Assembly: GCF_014647035.1 (NCBI RefSeq)
Contig: NZ_BMOK01000004.1
Span: 1 to 64,000, forward strand
Source of the DNA: Sporolactobacillus putidus
GTDB taxonomy: Bacteria; Bacillota; Bacilli; Bacillales; Sporolactobacillaceae
Direction of reading: 5' to 3'
Length of the DNA: 64,000 nucleotides
Part shown: positions 43,346 through 52,799 of the stretch, one piece after another
How the letters are laid out: each line of letters begins with the position of its first letter
How positions within the stretch are numbered: position 1 is the stretch's first letter
Program-made: the position numbers and the translations under genes
The notes under the pieces: generated by a model
What the model was told of the DNA's origin: nothing
Databases searched by the model: none
The model's input: only the letters and a program-made list of their open reading frames with translations

Positions 43346-44038
43346 ATGTCATTCTTTGTACTGGGCCAGGTTACAGTAGACTGGCAGCTTGCCGCTCACT
43401 CTTTCTGGCCGATTTTACAGGGCGGTTTAGTCTACACGATCCCGCTGGCCATTATCTCTTTTATTTTTGGACTCATGATTGCGATGGTTATGGCAATTTT
43501 GCGCCTTTCGCATATCAAACCGCTTCAAACGATTGCCCGTGTCTATATTTCGATCATTCGCGGGACGCCTCTGCTTGTGCAGCTTTCGATCATCTACTTC
43601 GGTCTGCCTGATCTCGGCATTGAAATCAGTCCGTTTCTCGGCGCAATCGTTGCTCTTTCAATGAACGTCGGCGGCTATGCGGCTGAAACGATCCGCGCGT
43701 CGATACTCTCCGTGCCCAAGGGCCAGTGGGAGGCAGGCTACACGATCGGCATGAACTATTTTCAGACGCTGCGGCGGATTATCCTGCCGCAGGCCGCACG
43801 CGTGTCGGTTCCGCCGCTGTCGAATACATTTATCAGTCTTGTTAAAGATACATCACTTGCTTCAACGGTTACGGTGACGGAACTTTTCAGAAAAGCGCAG
43901 GAAATAACGGCTACAAGCTACGACTTTCTGCTGCTCTATTCAGAGGCCGCCTTGATTTACTGGATTTTCTGTTTTTTCCTTTCTCTCCTGCAGGGACGGA
44001 TCGAAGCCAGACTGGACCGTTATGTGGCTTCAAATTAA
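43346..44038 (+). CDS. tcyB: L-cystine-type ABC transporter, permease
   Basis: A 230-residue amino-acid ABC permease of the HisM/TcyB group. It has about five membrane spans and the signature [21 protein letters not shown]. The cytoplasmic EAA loop is [25 protein letters not shown]. Such permeases work as homodimers. Its ATG touches the stop codon of the binding-protein gene, showing tight coupling. Confidence 0.9.
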   Translation: MSFFVLGQVTVDWQLAAHSFWPILQGGLVYTIPLAIISFIFGLMIAMVMAILRLSHIKPLQTIARVYISIIRGTPLLVQLSIIYFGLPDLGIEISPFLGAIVALSMNVGGYAAETIRASILSVPKGQWEAGYTIGMNYFQTLRRIILPQAARVSVPPLSNTFISLVKDTSLASTVTVTELFRKAQEITATSYDFLLLYSEAALIYWIFCFFLSLLQGRIEARLDRYVASN

Positions 44039-44053
44039 GGAGGAAGAAGATTT

Positions 44054-44800
44054 ATGATGCTCACAGTAAGCGGGATTCATAAGTCGTTTGGCGATAATAA
44101 AATATTGAAGGGCATTGATTTTACTCTGGATGAAGGAAAAGTGCTGGTCATTATCGGTCCGTCCGGTTCAGGAAAAACAACCATCCTCCGCAGTCTCAAC
44201 CTGCTCGAGATTCCGGAGAAGGGAACACTTCAGATTGATGATAGGACGATTGATTTTGAGCAGACGGTTTCACAAAACAGCAGGCGGGAGATACGTAAAA
44301 AATCAGCGATGGTTTTTCAAGGCTACAACCTGTTTCCGCATAAAACGGTGCTGGAAAATGTCATCGAAGGGCCGGTTTTTGTTCAAAAGGTGCCAAGAGA
44401 AAAAGCGGTCGTTCATGCGAAGCAGCTTCTCAGCAAAGTCGGATTGTCGGCACATCTGGACAAATACCCGCATCAATTATCGGGCGGACAGCAGCAGCGG
44501 GTCGGCATCGCCCGGGCGGTAGCCTTGAAACCGAAACTGCTGCTCTTTGATGAACCAACTTCGGCTCTCGATCCGGAACTGGTTGCCGATGTTCTGAAGG
44601 TGATGAAAGACCTGGCTCAGGAAGGGTGGACGATGGTCATTGTCACTCACGAACTTAAATTTGCATCGGAAGTCGCGGATGAAGTGCTGTTCATGGATAA
44701 CGGTGTTATTCTTGAACAAGGCAGCCCTGAATCTATTTTCGGGCATCCGCGTCATGAACGGACCAAGCAGTTTCTCAGCCGTATTCTGAAACAAGTATGA
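44054..44800 (+). CDS. tcyC: L-cystine-type ABC transporter, ATPase
   Basis: A 248-residue polar-amino-acid ABC ATPase. It has Walker [11 protein letters not shown]-loop [17 protein letters not shown], signature [14 protein letters not shown], Walker [15 protein letters not shown] and the H-loop VTHE. AGGAGG lies before the tandem ATG codons at 44054. It completes the importer, and the cystine it brings in would supply cysteine and sulfur. Confidence 0.92.
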   Translation: MMLTVSGIHKSFGDNKILKGIDFTLDEGKVLVIIGPSGSGKTTILRSLNLLEIPEKGTLQIDDRTIDFEQTVSQNSRREIRKKSAMVFQGYNLFPHKTVLENVIEGPVFVQKVPREKAVVHAKQLLSKVGLSAHLDKYPHQLSGGQQQRVGIARAVALKPKLLLFDEPTSALDPELVADVLKVMKDLAQEGWTMVIVTHELKFASEVADEVLFMDNGVILEQGSPESIFGHPRHERTKQFLSRILKQV

Positions 44801-44837
44801 GCCGTCCAGACAGCTGAATCATAGGTTTATGTCTAAG

Positions 44838-44865
44838 ACCCGGGGTGAATCACCCCGGGTTCTTT
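44838..44865 (+). terminator. Terminator of the tcy operon
   Basis: ACCCGGGGTG (44838-44847), AAT, CACCCCGGGT (44851-44860): a perfect 10-bp GC-rich stem, followed by TCTTT. Confidence 0.9.
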
Positions 44866-44900
44866 CGATTACTATAAGAAAGTACAAATTTTTAAAGGAT

Positions 44901-44967
44901 TATAGTATAAGCGCAACTAAGGCAACCCCCGCGCCAAAGGCTTGACGAAGTCAAGTTTTCTAATGTA
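44901..44967 (+). repeat. Dispersed hairpin element, copy E
   Basis: TAGTATAAG, then CAACTAAGGC, then GCGCCAAAGGC, ending in the stem CTTGAC-GAA-GTCAAG followed by TTTTC. It joins features of copies A/D (left end) and copy C (right part). It lies between the tcy terminator and the ycsG promoter. Confidence 0.65.
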
Positions 44968-45084
44968 CCCGTCAAAGAGTGAAAACGTCGAGACTTGATA
45001 CTTTTGAAGAGCGCTGAAAGGAAAATTTTATCCTTAAAACCATCGAATATATGTTGATATAAATTTCCAGAAATTAATCGTAAT

Positions 45085-45113
45085 TTGAAAACTTTTTTAA
45101 ATTCGCGTATAAT
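45085..45113 (+). promoter_or_regulatory. Promoter of the ycsG/pxp cluster
   Basis: TTGAAA (45085-45090), 17 bp, TATAAT (45108-45113), about 25 bases before the start of ycsG. Confidence 0.8.
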
Positions 45114-45137
45114 CGTGCTATATTTCAGTTTCAGGCG

Positions 45138-46358
45138 GTGAGTTATTTGGAAAAGAACAAACGGACAGCATTCAATATTGCGATGGGAGCGGCCTTCCTT
45201 ATGGCGATGTCGGCCGTCGGTCCCGGTTTTCTGACCCAGACGGCGACTTTTACCTCGCAATTGGGTGCGGATTTTGGTTTCGCTATTTTAATTTGTATAT
45301 TGGTGGATATTGGCGTCCAGCTTAATATCTGGCGTATCATCGTTGTTTCAGGGAAAAAAGCGCAGACGATTGCCAATGAACTGCTTCCCGGTCTCGGTTA
45401 TTTATTGACCGCGTTGATTGTCATGGGCGGCCTGACTTTCAACATCGGCAATATTGGCGGTGTTGGGCTGGGTTTTAATGTCCTGTTCGGTATATCGCCG
45501 GAGAACGGAGCGCTGATCGGGGGAGCCATTGCTCTTATCATTTTTCTTGTTCGCAATGCACTTATTGTGATGGACCGGACCGTTCAGGTTCTTGCGGTCG
45601 TAAAAGTTCTGCTGATCGTTTTTATTGTTGCGATCAGTGCTCCACCGGTCGGCCAGGCGGCCTACCACGCCTTTCTTCCCTCCCATATTGATTTTTACTC
45701 GATTGTGACCATTGTCGGCGGTACCGTCGGCGGGTACATTTCATTTTCAGGCGGACACCGTTTGCTTGAGGGCGGTCTCAGAGGAAAAAACAGTGTACGT
45801 TACATAAACGAAGGCGCGCTGACAGGTATCGGCGTTGCATCGGTCATCCGCATCCTGCTGTTTCTGGCAGCCCTGGCTGTGATTGCCGAAGGATTTAAGC
45901 TTAATCCCCTGAACCCGGCGGCGAGCGTTTTCCAGTCGGCAGCAGGGAATTTCGGTTATAAATTTTTCGGGCTCATTTTATTTGCGGCCGGAATGACTTC
46001 AACACTGGGTTCAACCTTTACATCCGTTTCATTTCTGGATTATTCTAGATCTGAACAGAAAAATGATCTGTACCAAAAAATCCGGCCGTATCTGGTTATT
46101 TTCTTTATTGTCTTTTCAACGGCAATCTTCTATTTTATCGGCAGCCCGGCGAAGGTGCTTGTCATGGTCGGTGCGATTAACGGGCTCATTCTTCCGATTG
46201 CACTGGCTATTCTGCTGATCGCCGTGACAAAAAAGAGGATTATGGGGGATGGATACAAACACCCGATCTGGCTTTCGATTACCGGCTGGATTATTGTCGC
46301 ATTTATGGCATACGCGGGTGTTCAATCGCTCATCAAGGGATTCTCGTCTCTTTTCTGA
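45138..46358 (+). CDS. ycsG: NRAMP-family transporter YcsG
   Basis: A 406-residue membrane protein with about eleven spans. It has the NRAMP core feature of a broken first helix (SAVGPGFLTQTATFTSQLGADF) and a later GGHRLLEGG turn. In B. subtilis the homologue ycsG sits in the ycsF-ycsG-ycsI-kipI-kipA cluster. A metal or, given context, a pyroglutamate-related substrate has been proposed for such genes; neither is shown here. The start is GTG 45138 or, with better spacing from GGTGAG, TTG 45147. First gene of the cluster. Confidence 0.88.
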   Translation: MSYLEKNKRTAFNIAMGAAFLMAMSAVGPGFLTQTATFTSQLGADFGFAILICILVDIGVQLNIWRIIVVSGKKAQTIANELLPGLGYLLTALIVMGGLTFNIGNIGGVGLGFNVLFGISPENGALIGGAIALIIFLVRNALIVMDRTVQVLAVVKVLLIVFIVAISAPPVGQAAYHAFLPSHIDFYSIVTIVGGTVGGYISFSGGHRLLEGGLRGKNSVRYINEGALTGIGVASVIRILLFLAALAVIAEGFKLNPLNPAASVFQSAAGNFGYKFFGLILFAAGMTSTLGSTFTSVSFLDYSRSEQKNDLYQKIRPYLVIFFIVFSTAIFYFIGSPAKVLVMVGAINGLILPIALAILLIAVTKKRIMGDGYKHPIWLSITGWIIVAFMAYAGVQSLIKGFSSLF

Positions 46359-46393
46359 GAGATTAATTGTTTTTGAAGGAGAATGATTTTAAA

Positions 46394-47152
46394 ATGGTTC
46401 AGATCGATTTGAACTGCGATTTGGGAGAAAGCTTCGGCCGCTATGTCATCGGAAATGACGAAAAAGTCCTGCCGCTGATTTCATCCGCAAATATTGCCTG
46501 CGGGTTTCACGCGGGAGACTCTTCAGAAATGCACCGGACGGTTGGCCGGGCGAAGAAAAACGCGGTTGCGATCGGCGCACATCCCGGGCTTCGCGATCTC
46601 GAAGGGTTCGGACGGCGGGAGATGAACGTTACTCCGGCGGAAGTCTACGATATGGTCGTCTACCAGGTGGGGGCTTTGCAGGCGTTCGCCCGCACCCAGA
46701 AGGTCAGGGTGAATCACGTCAAGCCTCACGGGGCGTTATATCATATGGCTTCCGATCACGAGGACATGGCTGAGGCGGTCGTTCAGGCTGTAAAAGACGT
46801 CAGCGCCGATTTGCTGCTTTTTGGCATGGACGGCACTTATCTGACAGCGGCCGCTGAAAAGGCGGGTCTTCATGTGGTTTATGAGGCTTATGCGGACCGC
46901 ACCTATCAACCGGACGGATCCCTGACTGCCCGTTCGCAGCCGAATGCGCTGATCACAGACGAGGATCAGGCGATCAGGCAGGTTCTGCAGATGATCCATG
47001 ACGGAACAGTGACGACTGCAAGCGGCAAAAAAGTTTCTGTCCGCGCCGAAACGATCTGCCTGCATGGAGATGGCGAAGCGGCGCTCGCTTTTGCAGAAAA
47101 AATAAATCGGGAGTTAAAGAATCAGGGCATTGAGATAGCGGCCTGGCATTGA
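46394..47152 (+). CDS. pxpA: 5-oxoprolinase subunit A
   Basis: A 252-residue LamB/YcsF-family protein: VQIDLNCDLGESFGRYVIGND, ANIACGFHAGD, GAHPGLRDLEGFGRR and VKPHGALYH. All are hallmark segments. With PxpB and PxpC it forms the ATP-dependent 5-oxoprolinase that opens L-pyroglutamate, a spontaneous damage product of glutamine and glutamate, to glutamate. ATG 46394 is chosen because the family starts at VDLNCDLGE; AAGGAG is 12 bases away. It precedes ycsI by 19 bases. Confidence 0.95.
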   Translation: MVQIDLNCDLGESFGRYVIGNDEKVLPLISSANIACGFHAGDSSEMHRTVGRAKKNAVAIGAHPGLRDLEGFGRREMNVTPAEVYDMVVYQVGALQAFARTQKVRVNHVKPHGALYHMASDHEDMAEAVVQAVKDVSADLLLFGMDGTYLTAAAEKAGLHVVYEAYADRTYQPDGSLTARSQPNALITDEDQAIRQVLQMIHDGTVTTASGKKVSVRAETICLHGDGEAALAFAEKINRELKNQGIEIAAWH

Positions 47153-47171
47153 TGTTATGGAGATGACTGAA

Positions 47172-47972
47172 ATGACTGAGTTTGAAAATTTATCCGGTAT
47201 GCTGCCTTCCAAGGTTCGTCAATTGATTCGCGAAGGTAAATGGCGAAAACCAACAAGCGGTCTTTCCAATGGCTATACACAGGCGAACCTGGTCATATTA
47301 CCCCAAAAATACGCGTACGACTTTTTGCTTTTCTGCCAGCGCAATCCGCGTCCCTGCCCTTTGCTGGAAGTGCTTGATACCGGGGATGCGATCGTGAAAT
47401 TGATGGCGGATCACGCGGATATACGGACAGAAATTCCGAAATACCGTATATACAAACACGGGGTATTGACCGATGAAGTCACCGATATCAAACGGATGTG
47501 GCGGGAGGATTTTGTTTCTTTTCTGATCGGCTGCAGTTTCAGCTTTGAACAGGCGCTGCTGGAAAATGATGTTCCCGTCCGCCAGATTGAAGAGCAATGC
47601 AATGTCCCGATGTACCGGACGAATATTCCCTGCAGATCGGCAGGCGTCTTCAAAGGACCGATGGTTGTCAGCATGCGTCCGATGACCGAACGGCAGGCGA
47701 TAAGAGCGATTCAGGTGACCAGCCGCTTTCCGTCTGTTCATGGTGCTCCGGTTCACTTCGGCGATCCCGCGAAAATCGGTGTTTCCGATCTGTCCCATCC
47801 GGATTTTGGCGATGCGGTCACGATTCATGATTATGAGATCCCGGTATTCTGGGCTTGCGGTGTGACGCCGCAGGCCGCGGTGATGGCTTCCAGACCCGAG
47901 ATTGCGATTACGCATGCCCCCGGGCATATGTTCATTACAGACCGAAAGGATACGGCGTTCAGTATTCTTTAA
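47172..47972 (+). CDS. ycsI: DUF1445 family protein YcsI, putative hydro-lyase
   Basis: A 266-residue protein matching the YcsI/DUF1445 group, related to D-glutamate cyclases. It has the early LPSKVRQLIREGKWRKPTSGL, then LSNGYTQANLVILPQKYAYDFLLF, then MYRTNIPC and the late GVTPQAAVMASRPEIAITHAPGHMFITD. The position inside the oxoprolinase cluster fits a role in D-glutamate or pyroglutamate chemistry, which is inference. ATG 47172 lies nine bases after GGAG; two further in-frame ATG codons occur upstream (47157, 47163). Confidence 0.88.
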   Translation: MTEFENLSGMLPSKVRQLIREGKWRKPTSGLSNGYTQANLVILPQKYAYDFLLFCQRNPRPCPLLEVLDTGDAIVKLMADHADIRTEIPKYRIYKHGVLTDEVTDIKRMWREDFVSFLIGCSFSFEQALLENDVPVRQIEEQCNVPMYRTNIPCRSAGVFKGPMVVSMRPMTERQAIRAIQVTSRFPSVHGAPVHFGDPAKIGVSDLSHPDFGDAVTIHDYEIPVFWACGVTPQAAVMASRPEIAITHAPGHMFITDRKDTAFSIL

Positions 47973-48047
47973 CACAAGCGCTTCACTCATATGCATGAAT
48001 AGAAAATAAGTCTGTTCATTCCGTTTTTTGTCGGTGCGAACAAGGGG

Positions 48048-48075
48048 AACTTGCCCATGGGCGAGTTTTCTTTTT
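48048..48075 (+). terminator. Intrinsic terminator inside the pxp cluster
   Basis: AACTTGCCC (48048-48056), AT, GGGCGAGTT (48059-48067), then TTTTCTTTTT. It lies in the 129-base gap between ycsI and pxpB, so it would separate pxpA from pxpBC unless read through. Confidence 0.75.
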
Positions 48076-48101
48076 AATTAGATGCAGGGTGGAATACAGA
48101 A

Positions 48102-48812
48102 ATGAAAATAGAACCTTTTGGTGAACTGGCGGTCCGCGTCATTTTCGGGGATCGCATTGATCCGGTCATTCAGCAGAAAATCAATCAGTTCACAGCTTTT
48201 TTTGACAGGCATCCATTCGGCGGATTCATTGAATATGTACCCGCCTATACTAATGTGGTCTTTTACTATGATCCGCGCCAAGTGATTGCATATGGGAAAA
48301 AGGATCTGCCGGCCCAGCAGCAGGTGGTCGATTATCTGCTGGGGCTCCTAGAGCGTATGGCAGAAAGGAAGAAGCAGGAGAAAAGCAGAAGAACGGTGCA
48401 TATCCCCGTGTGTTATGGCGGCGATTTTGGACCGGATCTGAGGGAAGTCGCGGACATCCACAATCTGTCCGTTGATGAAGTGATCGCCAAACATTCCGAA
48501 CCGGAATATCTCGTGTATATGCTTGGTTTTGCTCCGGGTTTTCCATTTCTTGGAGGACTGCCGGAAGAGCTTGCCACACCGAGGCGGGCTGCCCCGAGGG
48601 TAAAAATCGCCGCTGGTTCGGTCGGCATTGCCGGCCGACAGACCGGTGCGTACCCGCTTGATTCGCCGGGCGGCTGGCAGATTATCGGCCGCACACCTTT
48701 GCCTCTCTTCACTCCCGATACCGATCCCCCGACGCTGCTCATGGCCGGGGACCTCGTTAAGTTCGATCCGATCACAGAGCAGGAGTACAAACGGACAAAG
48801 GAGAGAAGATGA
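48102..48812 (+). CDS. pxpB: 5-oxoprolinase subunit B (KipI family)
   Basis: A 236-residue protein of the AHS1/KipI family: YDPRQ, VCYGGDFGPDLREVADIHNL, YMLGFAPGFPFLGGLPEEL, PRRAAPRVKIAAGSVGIAGRQ and SPGGWQIIGRTPL. It is a subunit of 5-oxoprolinase; the B. subtilis homologue KipI also inhibits the sporulation kinase KinA, which may matter in a spore former. It starts at ATG 48102. It overlaps pxpC as ATGA. Confidence 0.95.
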   Translation: MKIEPFGELAVRVIFGDRIDPVIQQKINQFTAFFDRHPFGGFIEYVPAYTNVVFYYDPRQVIAYGKKDLPAQQQVVDYLLGLLERMAERKKQEKSRRTVHIPVCYGGDFGPDLREVADIHNLSVDEVIAKHSEPEYLVYMLGFAPGFPFLGGLPEELATPRRAAPRVKIAAGSVGIAGRQTGAYPLDSPGGWQIIGRTPLPLFTPDTDPPTLLMAGDLVKFDPITEQEYKRTKERR

Positions 48813-49807
48813 TGGCTTTCACAGTGATTCAAAAGGGTTTCGCCGCCTCCGTGCAGGACCTCGGCCGCACGGGTTACCAGCGGTTCGGAATGATTGTGGG
48901 GGGTGTCATGGATCCGCCTTCGGCCAAACTGGCTAACTGGCTTGTCGCCAATCCTTCGTCGACCGCCGTGATTGAATATTCTTTTATGGGACCGACCGTG
49001 CTCTTTACCGAGGACACGCTGTTCGCGATAACGGGCGCGGAGTGCAGGCCGAAACTGGATAATCGGGCAGTCGGCATCGGCCGGCCGCTTCTGGCGCGGG
49101 AAGGCCAGATTCTTTCCATCGGTGGGCTTGCATCTGGCAGCAGAGGCTATTTTGCGGTAGCCGGGGGAATTGACACCGATCCGTGGTTTAACAGCCGGTC
49201 GACTTACGAACGGGCAAAACAGGGCGGTTTTAAGGGCCGCCCTTTAATGGAGCAGGACCGTCTGCCCGTCGGCCGGCCTTCTTCTCTTGCAGCCGGGGTC
49301 ATGGACGATCCTGTTCCGGAAGACGGCTGGTTTTTCTCACTGCGCCGGTCCTATCAGGGCGTTCAGACGATCCGGGTAACATTAGATACGCTCTGGCCGA
49401 GATTTTCAGCTGAAAGCCGAAATAAGTTTCTCAGATCCGCTTATCGCGTGACGGCATCGTCCGATCGAATGGGATACAGACTGGAGGGTGAGAATCTGTC
49501 GCTCGAACATCCGCTTGAGCTCTACTCGGAGGCGGTCACAAACGGTTCGATACAGGTTCCCCGCAGCGGGCAGCCGATTATTCTTTTAACCGATCATCAA
49601 TCGACCGGCGGTTATCCGCGTATCGCGCAGGTCGCAGCCGTGGATCTGCCTCTCTTGTCTCAGCTTCCGCCGGGCAGCGTACTGAATTTCAAAAAAATTA
49701 CCGTGCTTCAGGCGGAGCAACTTTTTTTGAAACAAGCCGAACGGCTGGAACTTCTGCAAAAAAGAGTGACCCGGAAACTGGAAAGCCTGCGGGCGGGACG
49801 GCATTAG
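48809..49807 (+). CDS. pxpC: 5-oxoprolinase subunit C (KipA family)
   Basis: A 332-residue AHS2/KipA protein: VIQKGFAASVQDLGRTGYQR, then GVMDPPSAKLANWLVAN, AGGIDTDPWFNSRSTYERA and TDHQSTGGYPRIAQVA. It forms the other half of the PxpBC heteromer. In B. subtilis, KipA antagonises KipI. It overlaps pxpB by four bases. No kipR-like regulator was found near; the B. subtilis cluster has one. Confidence 0.95.
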   Translation: MMAFTVIQKGFAASVQDLGRTGYQRFGMIVGGVMDPPSAKLANWLVANPSSTAVIEYSFMGPTVLFTEDTLFAITGAECRPKLDNRAVGIGRPLLAREGQILSIGGLASGSRGYFAVAGGIDTDPWFNSRSTYERAKQGGFKGRPLMEQDRLPVGRPSSLAAGVMDDPVPEDGWFFSLRRSYQGVQTIRVTLDTLWPRFSAESRNKFLRSAYRVTASSDRMGYRLEGENLSLEHPLELYSEAVTNGSIQVPRSGQPIILLTDHQSTGGYPRIAQVAAVDLPLLSQLPPGSVLNFKKITVLQAEQLFLKQAERLELLQKRVTRKLESLRAGRH

Positions 49808-49813
49808 AGGCCG

Positions 49814-49892
49814 GGTCCCTGTCGCTTCGGCAGGAAGGGACAGTCCAGTCCGTACAAAAGTATGTCAGAAATTCTTACATATTTTTGTACGG
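49814..49892 (+). terminator. Paired hairpins after pxpC
   Basis: A GTCCCT...AGGGAC hairpin at about 49816-49841, then CCGTACAAAA (49850-49859) with TTTTGTACGG (49883-49892) flanking an inner TATGT/ACATA pair. No downstream T run, but the long second stem should stop or stabilise the transcript. Confidence 0.6.
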
Positions 49893-49918
49893 ATGGGCAT
49901 CTTTAGCAGTTAACGGTT

Positions 49919-49947
49919 TTGCTAGTGTTTCTTTTTAAGCATATAAT
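49919..49947 (+). promoter_or_regulatory. Promoter of pepC
   Basis: TTGCTA (49919-49924), 17 bp, TATAAT (49942-49947). The start codon lies 36 bases downstream. Confidence 0.75.
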
Positions 49948-49982
49948 GATCTTGGGAGTTGTTTACGGAGGGGGAAACGGAA

Positions 49983-51326
49983 TTGACAAAGGAAATTTCA
50001 GCATCCATGGTTACTAAGTATTCCGACAAAATACAGACAAAGCCGAAGAACAAAATTGTCAAAGATGCGATCATGAAAAACGGTATCAATGCCGCAACTT
50101 TAAACAACGATTCGCTCGTATCTATGAATCCTGTATTCTCTGAGGAGATCGAAACCGGGAAAGTCACCGACCAGAAAATGAGCGGCAGATGCTGGATGTT
50201 TGCAGCACTGAACACGTTCCGCCACAAACTGAACGATATGTTCAATTTGAAAGACTTCGAGCTGTCTCAGAATTATACGTTGTTCTGGGATAAATTTGAA
50301 AAATCAAACTATTTTCTGGAAAGTGTCATCGAAACAGCCGATGAGCCGCTGGACGGCCGGCTTGTTTCATGGCTTATGGCGACACCTCAGCAGGACGGCG
50401 GTCAGTGGGATATGCTTGTGGCCATCATCGAAAAATACGGTGTCGTTCCGAAGCAGGTCATGCCGGAAACATTTCAGAGCAGCCGTACAAGGGAACTGAA
50501 TGGTCTTCTCAACGCCAAGCTGCGCGAAGACGCGGGCGTGCTGCGAAAAATGCATGAAAAGGGAAAGTCGAAAGCCGATCTTGAAGAAGTCAAGGATGAA
50601 ATGCTTGGTGATATCTACAGAATTCTCGCTTTCTCACTTGGTGAACCTCCGAAGACATTTGATTTCGAGTACCGTGATGAGGATAAGAAAGAATTTCACA
50701 GGGAAACAGGTATCACTCCCAAGGAGTTTTTTAAGAAATACGTCGGGCTGAATCTGGATGACTATGTCAGCATCATCAATGCGCCAACGGCAGACAAACC
50801 ATTCAAGAAGACCTACACAGTGCAGTTTCTCGGGACCGTTGCCGGTGGCCGCAAGATCAAGTATTTAAATGTCGACATCGATACGCTGAAGAATCTGGCC
50901 ATCAGTCAGATTAAAGACAAGGAAACTGTCTGGTTCGGGTGTGACGTGGTTCTTTATTCGGACAGCAAGCTCGGCATCATGGATAAGGATCTCTACGATT
51001 ACGACACGGCGTTCAGCACGGAATTCAAACTTTCCAAAGCAGAGCGTTTGGACTATAAGGAAAGCTGTCTGACGCATGCTATGGTTTTGTCCGGTGTCAA
51101 TCTTGTTGACGGCAAGCCGAACCGTTGGAAGGTTGAAAATAGCTGGGGAGAAAAAGTCGGAAATAAAGGATATTTTGTGATGAGCGACAAATGGATGGAT
51201 GAATTCACCTACCAGGTTGTGGTCAACAAAAAATATCTTTCCGATGAATTGAAAGAGGCCTATGAACAGGAGCCTGTTGAGTTGAAGCCATGGGATCCGA
51301 TGGGGGCCCTCGCCTTGATGAAGTAA
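49983..51326 (+). CDS. pepC: Aminopeptidase C (bleomycin hydrolase family)
   Basis: A 447-residue papain-fold aminopeptidase, usually a hexamer in the cytoplasm, that removes N-terminal residues from peptides. The catalytic set is clear: Q64 and C70 in TDQKMSGRCWMFAALN, the His in CLTHAMVLSG and the Asn in WKVENSWGEKVG. The C-terminal extension ends in a short hydrophobic/basic stretch typical of PepC. The start is TTG 49983, eight bases after GGAGGGGG; an upstream frame beginning at 49959 reads through the ribosome site. Common in lactic acid bacteria. A terminator follows at once. Confidence 0.95.
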   Translation: MTKEISASMVTKYSDKIQTKPKNKIVKDAIMKNGINAATLNNDSLVSMNPVFSEEIETGKVTDQKMSGRCWMFAALNTFRHKLNDMFNLKDFELSQNYTLFWDKFEKSNYFLESVIETADEPLDGRLVSWLMATPQQDGGQWDMLVAIIEKYGVVPKQVMPETFQSSRTRELNGLLNAKLREDAGVLRKMHEKGKSKADLEEVKDEMLGDIYRILAFSLGEPPKTFDFEYRDEDKKEFHRETGITPKEFFKKYVGLNLDDYVSIINAPTADKPFKKTYTVQFLGTVAGGRKIKYLNVDIDTLKNLAISQIKDKETVWFGCDVVLYSDSKLGIMDKDLYDYDTAFSTEFKLSKAERLDYKESCLTHAMVLSGVNLVDGKPNRWKVENSWGEKVGNKGYFVMSDKWMDEFTYQVVVNKKYLSDELKEAYEQEPVELKPWDPMGALALMK

Positions 51327-51344
51327 ACGAGGCTTAAACAGCCG

Positions 51345-51378
51345 AAAGCCGTCCGGCAGCAAATCCGGGCGGCTTTTT
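51345..51378 (+). terminator. Terminator of pepC
   Basis: AAAGCCGTCCGG (51345-51356) pairs, with one mismatch, with CCGGGCGGCTTT (51365-51376), then T. The remaining spacer to 51633 shows no gene; a frame reaching from 51562 joins the AI-2E gene but lacks a ribosome site. Confidence 0.88.
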
Positions 51379-51633
51379 CTGCAGGTTAAGCCCCGGGTCC
51401 CCGGCTTCAGGGCCGGTTTAAAATAGCAGATCATTGATTCGGATTGTTTGGCAATAAGTGAAATTCTGAAAATTTCTTGACGGAGCCCGGCTGAGACCGT
51501 GTTTCTTCTAATTTTATTTTGCATAATTTCTGAAAACCATCTAGAATGAAAGTATATTGCCATGTCCAAGATAAAAAGAATAAGGAACGGAAAACCGGAC
51601 CTGAGAAAACAGAATGGGGAAACTGGATCAATT

Positions 51634-52671
51634 ATGAACAGACTTATTGATTATTTGAAGAAGCAATCTGTCAGGCGGGTGCTTATTTTTGGCCTGCTGA
51701 TTTTTATTTTGTACCTTTTGAAAAGCTTGATTAATTTGCTTTTGCTGACCTTTATTTTTTCGTTCCTGATTGACCGTCTGGAAACTTTTGTTCACCAAAA
51801 GCTCAAGATCCCACGCCGGCTGATCGTCGTTCTTCTTTATTTACTGATTGCGCTCGGCATTTATGTTTCGATAACCTTCTATCTGCCGGTTATATCCGAA
51901 CAGACGGTCGAACTGTTTAAATCCATCATGAAAACCATTAAAGACTTTCAAGGTTCCGTTCTCGGAAATGCGATTCTTGACCAATTGAAGAAATACAATG
52001 TGAATACGTATCTGGGTTCCGGTGTGAAGATTCTGATCGATTCATTCTCAACATTCGGCTCGTTCGCCGTCGATCTCTTTCTTGCGCTGCTGCTCAGCCT
52101 GTTCTTTTCACTGGAAAAAGACCGCCTGATTACGTTTGCGGCCGGCTTTAAAAAAAGCCAAATCGGTTTTCTTTACGATGAAGCGGCTTTTTTCGGCGCA
52201 CGTTTTATCGATACGTTTGGTAAAGTGCTGGAGGCACAGTTCGTAATAGCGATTGTAAACACTGCGATCACATCAGTGATTCTCTCAATTCTTCATTTTC
52301 CGCAATTGTTCAGCTTGATTCTGATGATCTTTGTGCTGAGTCTGATCCCTGTTGCGGGAGTTATTATTTCTCTTATACCGCTTTGCATGATCGGTTATAC
52401 TATCGGTGGAATCCAGGATGTCATCTATATGGTGCTGACGATTCTCGCCGTACATGGTGTGGAGGCTTACGTACTTAATCCCAAACTGATGTCGGCTAAA
52501 ACCGAACTGCCTGTCTTCCTGACTTTTGTCGTATTAATTTTCTCCGAGCATTTTTTTGGCATCTGGGGCCTGATCGTCGGACTTCCGGTTTTCGTCTTTC
52601 TGATTGATGTTCTTGACGTGCAATACAAACGTCCGGGGAAAAAATTATCTTTCAGGCGGTCCAAGGACTGA
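51634..52671 (+). CDS. AI-2E/PerM-family permease
   Basis: A 345-residue membrane protein with about eight spans of the UPF0118/AI-2E family. It has an early pair of helices (RVLIFGLLIFILYLLKSLINLLLL), a long amphipathic region (~residues 90-150), then helices ending in VHGVEAYVLNPKLMSAKTELPVF, the family hallmark. Members export small molecules or ions; some act as Na+/H+ antiporters, and the autoinducer-2 role applies to few. I chose ATG 51634; ATG 51562 would add 24 polar residues and has no ribosome site. Confidence 0.88.
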   Translation: MNRLIDYLKKQSVRRVLIFGLLIFILYLLKSLINLLLLTFIFSFLIDRLETFVHQKLKIPRRLIVVLLYLLIALGIYVSITFYLPVISEQTVELFKSIMKTIKDFQGSVLGNAILDQLKKYNVNTYLGSGVKILIDSFSTFGSFAVDLFLALLLSLFFSLEKDRLITFAAGFKKSQIGFLYDEAAFFGARFIDTFGKVLEAQFVIAIVNTAITSVILSILHFPQLFSLILMIFVLSLIPVAGVIISLIPLCMIGYTIGGIQDVIYMVLTILAVHGVEAYVLNPKLMSAKTELPVFLTFVVLIFSEHFFGIWGLIVGLPVFVFLIDVLDVQYKRPGKKLSFRRSKD

Positions 52672-52799
52672 CCGCGATATTTCTCCCGGATCCGCGCGGG
52701 GTATTCCGGATCTTCGAAAATATTCCGGTCATTCTTGCACATTGAAACGGTAGTCGGTATGATGAAAACATCACGCGGTTTTTTGAAAGAGGTTAGGAA

